Below are positions 1 to 5,395 of a stretch of DNA of 6,093 nt, piece after piece. A program made the position numbers and the translations under genes. Numbering within the stretch: the stretch's first letter is position 1; each line of letters begins with the position of its first letter. The notes beneath the pieces were generated by a model. That model did not search any database and was not told where the DNA came from. It saw only the letters and a list, made by a program, of their open reading frames with translations. The stretch spans positions 1 through 6,093 of the forward strand of contig CAZCXH010000221.1 in NCBI GenBank assembly GCA_964502525.1. The letters are read 5' to 3'. Origin of the DNA: DATLYB01 sp964502525 (GTDB lineage Bacteria; Bacteroidota; Bacteroidia; Chitinophagales; CAIOSU01).

Positions 1-106
1 TTTAAAATCAAGGGGTCAGTCTGAATTTTGGGCGCGAAAGTGTCAAAGTCGAGAGCGGGATTAACCGAAATGATTAAATCGTATTTTAGATAGTAAATTC
101 CTTTTT
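1..106. other. Upstream region of the S74 gene, no gene seen
   Basis: I see no convincing coding sequence in these 106 bases. A sequence TATTTTAG at 82-89 is one base from the Bacteroidota -7 consensus TAnnTTTG, but there is no TTG at a suitable distance upstream, so I do not call it a promoter. No purine-rich ribosome binding site precedes the ATG at 107; the bases just before it are a run of T, which is not unusual in Bacteroidota. Confidence 0.4.
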
Positions 107-163
107 ATGTTCAGACCTCTTTTCTTTCTTCTGCTCACCGGAGTTTTTTTCCGGGCACAGGCG
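107..163 (+). other. Sec signal peptide coding segment of the S74 protein
   Basis: Residues 1-19 contain one basic residue (Arg3), a hydrophobic core (residues 5-15, PLFFLLLTGVFF region) and a small-x-small cleavage site AQA followed by QTG. This predicts export across the inner membrane and cleavage by signal peptidase I. There is no lipobox cysteine, so a lipoprotein is unlikely. Confidence 0.75.
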
Positions 164-2794
164 CAGACCGGTAATGTTGGCGTTGGCACTTCTGATCCCG
201 CTGCGCGGCTCGATATTGCCGGTGATGTTGCGCTGCGTGAAGGCGCGCCCATAGCGGTGTCGGGTAACAATCCTGCGGTAGTCGTTACGCTGAACCCCAC
301 GCAGGCGGAAAACAGTTTCTATCGTGTTACTGGCTCGCCCACCGGTACGATGACACTGAGCAGCATCGCCAATGGCGTTGACGGGCAACTGATTCGCGTG
401 GTGAACACTACGTCCATCAACCTCAGTGTTACCAACAACAACGCAGCAAACGGCATCCTCACTCCGGGCGCTGCCGCTCAAACGATTCCCACCAATGGCA
501 ATGTTACGCTGCAATATTCTGCGCAGACCCAACGGTGGTATGTCGCTAATACAGTGGTAACCAGTGCAGGCAACGATTGGACGAAAGCCACAACTACAGG
601 CACTCAGGCTGTAAAAACCGACAATCAATATATCACCGGCAACGCGGGCATTGGCGATTTCTCAACCATTGACCCTGTCGCACCATTGCATATCTACAAT
701 GGCGGAGGCGCACGGCTTACTTCTGCCAGTGTGGGAACTGTCGTTGCAGCGTTTGATGGTGGCAGCGGCACGGTGAACTCAAGAGTCATCATCGGCAGCA
801 ACTGGACGGGAACCGGCACGCGTCCGGAAAGTCGTTTGGAATTCTGGAATAACGCGTTCGGGGGCGGACAAGCAAACAGCGCAATGGTTTCAACGGTGTC
901 ATTGCAGGGAAGCGCTGCGGGGCAGGTGTATGGAAATTTAGTTTTCAGCACGGCAAACAATGCGACCTCTGCTGCCGAACGGATGAGAATTGAAAGTGAC
1001 GGGGATGTCGGAATTGGAACAACTGTGCCATACGCCAAACTGGATGTGCTGGGTAATATTTATACTTCATTTCATGGCAATAACAATCAGCATGACCCAA
1101 GTGAGCAGGGTTCGCGTTTCATCGGCAACAAGTCGGGCAATACTTCTGATGGCTTTGCCGGGATGGAAATTGAAATTGGAAATTACGGTTCCACGAATAA
1201 TGCCAGTGGTTCGAAAATACATTTTAATACATGGGGAAACAGCATATCAACTTCAAGAAGAGTGATGACCGTAAGTTCAAATGGCAACGTGGGTATTGGC
1301 ACCACTGCGCCCAACGCAAACCTGGAGATATACAAACAAGATGGCAAAATCAGAATATCAGATACCCGTGCTGATGGCGGCACTGCATTCGGGGAATTAG
1401 GGTTGGAATTTACCCACCATAATACTGCTGTTACGAAAACGGCCATTATTGCAAAAGGTATTTATAGCTGGAAAAGGGCTGACCTGCATTTCATCCTCGA
1501 TGACGGTGCAGATGACAATTCCTATATTACGGGCACCGATACGAGAATGATCATTAAGAACAACGGGAATGTAGGTATCGGCACTACGGCACCCCACGCC
1601 CCGCTGCAGTTTGCGAACACCACGGTGAACAGGAAAATTGTAATGTGGGAGACAGCAAACAACGACCACCAATATTATGGATTAGGCATTAACAATGGCA
1701 CATTGCGCTACCAGGTGGATAATCCCACCGGGCAGCACAAATTTTTCTGCGGCACCAGTGCCACTACTTCAAGACAGTTGGCTGCGTTTGCCGGTGATGG
1801 CAACTTATATCTGGGTGACCCGAATGCCACTGCCACGTATGACGTCTGGATATTACCCGCGCGTCCAATTGGCGGCTCGAATGCAACATACGCGCGCCTG
1901 GGAAGTGCAACCAACTTATTCCAGGATGTTTATGCGAATAATGCCTACATCCCGGGGAGAGTCCACATTGGCGGAACAAATTCGAGTGATTTCCCTCTAT
2001 ATGTAGAAGGCACATCGGTATCAACTTCTGTATCCTCTCCCAGAGGTTCTTATTGGAATACCAGCTACAATGCAAATCAGGGAACTTACGGTCCCAACAC
2101 AGATATTTCAGCAAAGTTTATTGGCAGAGTTTGGGCAACCACTTCTTTCGAAGTTTCTTCTGATGAAAGGATTAAACACATCATCGGCAAAAGCGACCCT
2201 GAAGCCGATTTGAAAACCCTCCTGGATATTGCGGTAACGGATTATACCATGAAGGACAGCATTGCAGAAGGCAACAGGAAATATAAAAAAGTAATTGCTC
2301 AGCAGGTAGCTGCGGTATATCCGAATGTTGTAACATACACGAAGGACTTTGTGCCTGATATTTTCAGACTGTTTCCTGTGACTTATGAGAATGAAATGGC
2401 AACAGTAACCTGTGATACAAATCCCGGATTAAACACCGGGGATAGAGTCCGCATTATTCATTTTGACAATTCCAGAAGCGAAGTTGTTGTAACCGCCTGC
2501 AGCGGAAATTCTTTCAGCTTCGAAGCGCCTGAGAACATGGACAGGAATAACGGTGAAATTTTTGTGTACGGCAGGGAAGTAAACGACAAAGCCTTAGTTG
2601 ACTATGATGGTTTAACTGCATTGAATATCTCGGCTACGCAGGAGTTGTATAGGAGAATTAAAATGCTGGAAGAGGAAAATACAAAGCTCAAGGAAATTGT
2701 TTCAACAAAAACGGAAGTGGAACAGTTGAAAATCCAATTGGAAGGGTTGAAGAATTTGATTTTGAATAGTGCAACAAGCAGTTCGGGGAAATGA
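107..2794 (+). CDS. Secreted fibre-like protein with C-terminal peptidase S74 intramolecular chaperone domain
   Basis: This 895-residue protein starts with a Sec signal peptide: hydrophobic residues 4-15 and a likely cleavage after AQA at residue 19. Residues about 45-150 look like a beta-rich head seen in Bacteroidota fibre-like proteins. Motifs of the NVGIGTTxP type then recur at residues 23, 179 (degenerate), 300, 394 and 488, each followed by a short L-x-[IV]-like strand; such motifs are common in tail-fibre-like Bacteroidota proteins. The S74 chaperone begins near residue 684 with SSDERIK. In characterised endosialidase and tail-spike members this domain trimerises the upstream stalk and then cuts itself off at the Ser of the S-D motif; here Ser685 and Lys690 have the spacing of the reported Ser/Lys pair. 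An extra beta-rich segment (about 758-825) interrupts the domain before VDYDGLTALNISATQEL, and a coiled coil fills about 844-886. A trimeric surface or secreted fibre is inferred; the ligand is unknown. No T9SS sorting domain is visible. The ATG at 107 is chosen because the signal peptide begins there. Confidence 0.85.
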   Translation: MFRPLFFLLLTGVFFRAQAQTGNVGVGTSDPAARLDIAGDVALREGAPIAVSGNNPAVVVTLNPTQAENSFYRVTGSPTGTMTLSSIANGVDGQLIRVVNTTSINLSVTNNNAANGILTPGAAAQTIPTNGNVTLQYSAQTQRWYVANTVVTSAGNDWTKATTTGTQAVKTDNQYITGNAGIGDFSTIDPVAPLHIYNGGGARLTSASVGTVVAAFDGGSGTVNSRVIIGSNWTGTGTRPESRLEFWNNAFGGGQANSAMVSTVSLQGSAAGQVYGNLVFSTANNATSAAERMRIESDGDVGIGTTVPYAKLDVLGNIYTSFHGNNNQHDPSEQGSRFIGNKSGNTSDGFAGMEIEIGNYGSTNNASGSKIHFNTWGNSISTSRRVMTVSSNGNVGIGTTAPNANLEIYKQDGKIRISDTRADGGTAFGELGLEFTHHNTAVTKTAIIAKGIYSWKRADLHFILDDGADDNSYITGTDTRMIIKNNGNVGIGTTAPHAPLQFANTTVNRKIVMWETANNDHQYYGLGINNGTLRYQVDNPTGQHKFFCGTSATTSRQLAAFAGDGNLYLGDPNATATYDVWILPARPIGGSNATYARLGSATNLFQDVYANNAYIPGRVHIGGTNSSDFPLYVEGTSVSTSVSSPRGSYWNTSYNANQGTYGPNTDISAKFIGRVWATTSFEVSSDERIKHIIGKSDPEADLKTLLDIAVTDYTMKDSIAEGNRKYKKVIAQQVAAVYPNVVTYTKDFVPDIFRLFPVTYENEMATVTCDTNPGLNTGDRVRIIHFDNSRSEVVVTACSGNSFSFEAPENMDRNNGEIFVYGREVNDKALVDYDGLTALNISATQELYRRIKMLEEENTKLKEIVSTKTEVEQLKIQLEGLKNLILNSATSSSGK
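1004..1849 (+). repeat. Three diverged ~94-residue (282 bp) units in the S74 protein stalk
   Basis: The motifs DVGIGTTVP, NVGIGTTAP and NVGIGTTAP begin at bases 1004, 1286 and 1568, so the two intervals are both exactly 282 bases. Each unit ends with a similar strand ahead of the next motif (RMRIESDG, RVMTVSSNG, RMIIKNNG). The third unit is followed after 78 residues by a weaker version, GDGNLYLGDP, near base 1796. The intervening sequence has diverged strongly, and even the motif codons differ at synonymous positions, so this is an old protein-level repeat, not a recent DNA duplication. The end coordinate assumes the third unit is the same length as the first two. Confidence 0.6.
2159..2788 (+). 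other. Peptidase S74 chaperone domain plus C-terminal coiled coil
   Basis: This segment begins with the S-D-E-R-I-K motif (Ser685 to Lys690) that marks the N-terminus of S74 domains. It continues through KKVIAQQVAAVYPNVV, an inserted segment with GDRVRIIHFDNSRSEVVVT and EIFVYGREVNDKALVDYDGLTALNISATQEL, and ends in a heptad-rich helix (about residues 844-886). In studied phage proteins the domain acts as a trimerisation chaperone that is released by self-cleavage. Whether it cuts here cannot be read from sequence alone. Confidence 0.75.
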
Positions 2795-2810
2795 AGGAAT
2801 GAGCGGTAGT

Positions 2811-2882
2811 TCACCCCGAGCGAAGTCGAAGTGTTGTGTGTATGCTGTCCCGCTATGGTTCGACTACGTTCACCATGACAGC
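2811..2882. repeat. REP-like intergenic element: two inverted units
   Basis: The 20 bases at 2811-2830 (tcaccccgagcgaagtcgaa) and the reverse complement of 2859-2878 (tcatggtgaacgtagtcgaa) match at 14 of 20 positions, so two related units face each other. The second unit can also fold alone: GCTGTC (2844-2849) pairs with GACAGC (2877-2882) and ATGGT (2855-2859) with ACCAT (2872-2876), leaving a 5-base bulge. Sequences of this kind recur widely between Bacteroidota genes. It lies 16 bases after the S74 stop codon, so it could act on the 3' end of that transcript, but there is no T tract that would make it a standard terminator. Confidence 0.65.
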
Positions 2883-2929
2883 GTGCAATTCAATTTGTGA
2901 TACTTTGATAGAGTTCCCCTTCTCATTAT

Positions 2930-2944
2930 ATTTAGTATCTAAAT
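2930..2944. repeat. Short inverted repeat before the small ORF
   Basis: ATTTAG (2930-2935) and CTAAAT (2939-2944) are perfect inverted copies separated by TAT. The element ends 9 bases before the ATG at 2954. It could be an operator half-site pair or chance in AT-rich DNA. Confidence 0.25.
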
Positions 2945-2953
2945 TCAAAAGCT

Positions 2954-3121
2954 ATGTCAACCTTCACCGAAAACTTCAGAAAACAGTTCGACATCCTGAA
3001 AAATCAGGAGATGTATTTCACAGGAGATATGCGCAATATCGAATACTTCGCAAAAAATCAGAAGAACGATAGCAAAGATGAAATCCGTTTGAAAATCAGC
3101 ATGACACTTCCAAAAGAATAG
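2954..3121 (+). CDS. Small hypothetical protein, 55 residues
   Basis: An ATG at 2954 opens a 55-codon frame ending in TAG at 3119-3121. The product starts MSTFTENFRKQFDILKNQ and ends KISMTLPKE. It is hydrophilic, with many Lys, Glu, Asp and Asn residues, no signal peptide and no membrane segment; a mostly helical cytoplasmic protein is plausible. I do not recognise a family. Coding is supported by orderly codon use (TTC, ATC, AAC and GAA are frequent), and by an in-frame TAG at 2933-2935 that leaves 2954 as the only ATG start. No clear ribosome binding site is seen. It lies 35 bases ahead of the response regulator on the same strand and could share its transcript. A longer overlapping frame (2836-3072) runs through the REP element and is less credible. 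A chance frame or a gene remnant remains possible. Confidence 0.5.
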   Translation: MSTFTENFRKQFDILKNQEMYFTGDMRNIEYFAKNQKNDSKDEIRLKISMTLPKE

Positions 3122-3156
3122 AAATCGCATGCTTTGCATTATCTTTTTACCAGTTT

Positions 3157-3864
3157 ATGACTGAAATGGAAAATCTGAAAATTCTCATTGTTGAAGATGA
3201 AACCCGGGTATTGCAATTTGTCAAACAGGGCCTGGAGGAAAACGGCTTTGAGGTTGATTTTGCCTACGATGGCGAATGCGGAAGGAAACTGGCTTTATCA
3301 AAAAAATATGATATCATTATTCTGGACATAATCATACCGCAATTAAACGGCATTGAACTATGCAAAAGGATAAGAGAAATAGACCCTGTTACGAAAATAC
3401 TGATGCTTACCGCGCTCGGCACGCTGAATGACAAACTTGAGGGCTTTAATGCCGGTGCCGATGATTACCTGGTCAAGCCCTTCGATTTTCCCGAATTGCT
3501 CGCAAGGATAAAATCGCTTTTGAAAAGAACCGGTCAAACGGCTGATGATTCCAAAAACGCAGACCATATTATCAAGGTGGCGGATTTGGAACTGAACACC
3601 CATAATAAAAGAGTGAAGAGAGGCGGAAAGGAAATTGCATTAACTGCGAAAGAATATGCCCTGCTGGAACTGCTTGCCTTGAATAAAAACAGGGTGATAA
3701 GCAAGGCTGAGATTGCCGAAAAAATATGGAATATCACTTTTGACACCGGCACCAATGTAATTGAGGTGTATATCAATTTTCTCAGAAAAAAAATTGATAA
3801 AGATTCTTCCGTCAAATTGCTCCACACTCTTGTGGGCATGGGCTATACTATGAAAGACGGCTGA
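3157..3864 (+). CDS. OmpR/PhoB-family two-component response regulator
   Basis: This 235-residue protein has the standard two-domain layout and length. The receiver domain (about 7-120) carries the acidic pair Glu13-Asp14, the phosphoacceptor Asp57 in IIILDIIIPQLNG, the switch residue Thr85 and Lys107 in KPF; all key residues are present. The winged-helix DNA-binding domain (about 138-233) ends with TNVIEVYINFLRKKIDK and HTLVGMGYTM, typical of OmpR/PhoB outputs. Sequence style is closest to the CusR/ArlR-like group common in Bacteroidota. The kinase gene begins 3 bases after its stop, so the two are very likely one operon and one signalling pair. An ATG at 3166 is an alternative start that would remove only three residues ahead of the first strand. 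No Shine-Dalgarno is visible. The target is not shown directly, but phased repeats before the downstream transporter are good candidates for its binding sites. Confidence 0.93.
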   Translation: MTEMENLKILIVEDETRVLQFVKQGLEENGFEVDFAYDGECGRKLALSKKYDIIILDIIIPQLNGIELCKRIREIDPVTKILMLTALGTLNDKLEGFNAGADDYLVKPFDFPELLARIKSLLKRTGQTADDSKNADHIIKVADLELNTHNKRVKRGGKEIALTAKEYALLELLALNKNRVISKAEIAEKIWNITFDTGTNVIEVYINFLRKKIDKDSSVKLLHTLVGMGYTMKDG

Positions 3865-3867
3865 ACC

Positions 3868-5232
3868 ATGAAAATTAAGACCCGGTTCACTTTGCTGTTT
3901 GCTGCAATCGTTGGTATCATTCTCTTCTTTTTTTCCTTCTCAATTTATTACTTCTCGGAAGCTTACAGGAAGAACGATTTTCATTCGCGCCTGGAGGAGA
4001 GAGGAATAACGAGATTAAAATTATTGCTGATGACTGCAAGCGGTGCGGAGAGCCTGCATTATTTTGAAGAAAGCGATTTCCATGCGCTCACCCGTGAAAA
4101 TTTTGTCATTTATGACGATTACAAGCGCCTTTTATACCGCGATTCCACCGCGTTAATTCCATCTTCGGAAATTGTTAATTCCATTGCTGCCGATAAGCCA
4201 TATACCTCCTCACACAAAGATTCGGAATCTATCGGTTTCACCTATCTGTACCAGGGAAACACCTATACTATATTTTCGTCAGGATATGACAACCGCGGCA
4301 AAAAATACATTGCCAATCTGAAGCAGATTCTTCTTTTCAGGGGATTTACTCTTCTTCTTTTGATATTTATAAGCGGCTGGCTGTATGCGGGGCTGTTTCT
4401 GAAACCGATTTCTGACATCGTGCGGCAAACAGATAAAATTACTTACAGCAATATGAGTCAGCGGTTGATTACAGGTAATAAGGATGATGAAATCGGACAA
4501 TTAACTTCCACATTCAACAACCTGCTTGAACGGCTGGAAACCTCTTTCCATGTTCAAAACAGATTCGTTTCAAATGCCTCCCATGAATTACGAAATCCTT
4601 TAACCGCCATCAACGGGCAAATTGACGTTGCATTGATGAAAGACAGGCAAAAGGAAGATTATAAAAAAGTATTGCAGGACATTTCCAAGGATATTAAAAA
4701 TCTTAGAACGCTGACGAATAATTTATTGGAACTGGCAAACAATGATGAAACATTTCTTCAGCATTTTGAAGAAGTCAGGATTGATGAAATATTGTGGAAC
4801 GCACGGGATGAAATAACCAAACAAAACCCGGAATACACCATACACATCAATTTTGACCGGCTGATGGACAGTGAAAAATACCTTGTATGCAAAGGAGATG
4901 GACGGTTATTACAAACTGCCTTCATGAATATCATTGACAACGCCTGTAAATTTTCCAATGATAAAACGGTTGATATAAAAATAGCATCGGAAAAAACAAA
5001 CATCATTTTGCTTTTTACAGACAAAGGAATCGGAATGCCCCAATCCTACCTTAAACATATTTTTGAACCTTTCTATAGGGGAAGTAATGCACTGGGCGTT
5101 CACGGAAACGGAATAGGATTATCATTGGTGCAGAGAATTATTGCGATACATTCTGCAAAAATATTCATACGTTCAAAACTCAATGAAGGCACGGTCGTTG
5201 AAGTCGTCCTGCCCAATTTAAGCCGGTTTTAA
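3868..5232 (+). CDS. Membrane sensor histidine kinase, HAMP-HisKA-HATPase (CusS/ArlS-like)
   Basis: This 454-residue kinase is full length and pairs with the regulator just upstream. Residues 9-29 form the first membrane helix and about 155-177 the second, leaving a periplasmic sensor of about 125 residues (30-154) with no recognised fold. A HAMP linker follows (about 178-230, with DDEIGQLTSTFNNLLERL). The HisKA motif NASHELRNPLTA places the phosphorylated histidine at His239. The ATP-binding domain has the N box Asn354/Asn358 (NIIDNACKF), the G1 box DKGIGM at 385-390, the F box FEPFY at 399-403 and the G2 box GNGIGL at 413-418, so it should be active. The architecture matches CusS/ArlS-type kinases of Bacteroidota. 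The short sensor domain alone does not identify the signal; metals, envelope stress or oxyanions are all possible. Translation is probably coupled to the regulator because the gap is only 3 bases. Confidence 0.93.
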   Translation: MKIKTRFTLLFAAIVGIILFFFSFSIYYFSEAYRKNDFHSRLEERGITRLKLLLMTASGAESLHYFEESDFHALTRENFVIYDDYKRLLYRDSTALIPSSEIVNSIAADKPYTSSHKDSESIGFTYLYQGNTYTIFSSGYDNRGKKYIANLKQILLFRGFTLLLLIFISGWLYAGLFLKPISDIVRQTDKITYSNMSQRLITGNKDDEIGQLTSTFNNLLERLETSFHVQNRFVSNASHELRNPLTAINGQIDVALMKDRQKEDYKKVLQDISKDIKNLRTLTNNLLELANNDETFLQHFEEVRIDEILWNARDEITKQNPEYTIHINFDRLMDSEKYLVCKGDGRLLQTAFMNIIDNACKFSNDKTVDIKIASEKTNIILLFTDKGIGMPQSYLKHIFEPFYRGSNALGVHGNGIGLSLVQRIIAIHSAKIFIRSKLNEGTVVEVVLPNLSRF

Positions 5233-5237
5233 TTTGT

Positions 5238-5263
5238 CTTAAAATACTTTCAGATATTTTAAG
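5238..5263. promoter_or_regulatory. Perfect 9-bp inverted repeat after the kinase gene
   Basis: CTTAAAATA (5238-5246) and TATTTTAAG (5255-5263) are exact inverted copies around an 8-base loop or spacer, starting 5 bases after the kinase stop. As RNA the stem is weak because it is almost all A-U, and no clean T tract follows, so a terminator is possible but not favoured. The right arm also takes part in a direct repeat with 5267-5274, which favours a protein-binding site. Confidence 0.45.
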
Positions 5264-5274
5264 CCCATTTTAAG
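5256..5274. promoter_or_regulatory. Putative response-regulator site A: ATTTTAAG direct repeat, 11-base period
   Basis: ATTTTAAG occurs at 5256-5263 and again at 5267-5274. On the minus strand this reads CTTAAA-N5-CTTAAA, the arrangement of tandem hexamers with 5-base spacers used by OmpR/PhoB-family regulators such as PmrA (known box CTTAAT-N5-CTTAAT). The site lies directly after an OmpR/PhoB-type regulator and kinase and ahead of a transporter gene. The assignment to this particular regulator is inference. Confidence 0.5.
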
Positions 5275-5303
5275 ATTGGCGCTCCTTCACGGCTTGTTTC
5301 TTC

Positions 5304-5328
5304 CCTTAAAAATTAATTTTATTTAAGG
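5304..5328. promoter_or_regulatory. AT-rich palindromic element in the transporter upstream region
   Basis: CCTTAAA (5304-5310) and TTTAAGG (5322-5328) are perfect inverted copies, and the centre contains the 12-base palindrome AAAATTAATTTT (5309-5320). Its arms repeat the TTAAG core seen in the neighbouring boxes. It lies about 70 bases ahead of the transporter ATG and is best read as an operator or intrinsically bent DNA. Confidence 0.4.
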
Positions 5329-5349
5329 TGATTATAACTGCGTTATAAG
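5320..5349. promoter_or_regulatory. Putative response-regulator site B: three boxes with 11-base period
   Basis: TATTTAAG (5320-5327), ATTATAAC (5331-5338) and GTTATAAG (5342-5349) are spaced exactly 11 and 11 bases apart. On the minus strand they read CTTATA-N5-GTTATA-N5-CTTAAA, in the same orientation as site A. The position, 47 to 76 bases before the transporter ATG, suits an activator site just upstream of a promoter. The middle box is the weakest, lacking the final G. Confidence 0.45.
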
Positions 5350-5360
5350 CCTCCTGACGT

Positions 5361-5368
5361 AATCTTTG
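5361..5368 (+). promoter_or_regulatory. Weak candidate -7 element for the transporter gene
   Basis: AATCTTTG matches five of the six fixed bases of the Bacteroidota -7 consensus TAnnTTTG. It ends 27 bases before the ATG at 5396. No TTG is present at the usual -33 distance, which would fit a promoter that depends on an activator bound at the upstream boxes. It could also be chance. Confidence 0.3.
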
Positions 5369-5395
5369 TGTAGTCAATTTTTGTCCGGTGAACTT

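Noticed and set aside
82..89. TATTTTAG as a promoter -7 element for the S74 gene
   Set aside because: It is one base off the consensus and has no TTG at the proper upstream distance; such octamers are frequent in AT-rich DNA.
86..628. Antisense 180-codon open frame opposite the S74 gene
   Set aside because: It lies wholly within the coding strand of a well-supported gene. Its product is rich in Arg, Cys and Ser with no domain I recognise, as expected of a shadow frame in G+C-richer DNA.
1004..1849. CRISPR-like or recent tandem DNA repeat because of the even 282-base spacing
   Set aside because: The similarity is at protein level only; the motif codons differ and the sequence between motifs is not alike.
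107..2794. Prophage tail-fibre gene within a phage cluster
   Set aside because: The S74 domain and repeats are phage-like, but the protein has a Sec signal peptide and the neighbours are a two-component system and a transporter, with no phage structural genes in the window.
2844..2882. Rho-independent terminator after the S74 gene
   Set aside because: A hairpin can form but no T tract follows it; the sequence fits a REP-like element better.
2836..3072. 78-codon + strand open frame
   Set aside because: It starts inside the REP-like element, has an unconvincing Cys/Ser/Tyr-rich beginning, and overlaps the better-looking 55-codon frame at 2954-3121.
2957..3139. 60-codon minus strand open frame
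   Set aside because: It is opposite the 55-codon frame, Phe/Cys-rich, and looks like the complement of Lys/Glu-rich codons. No start signal or family resemblance.
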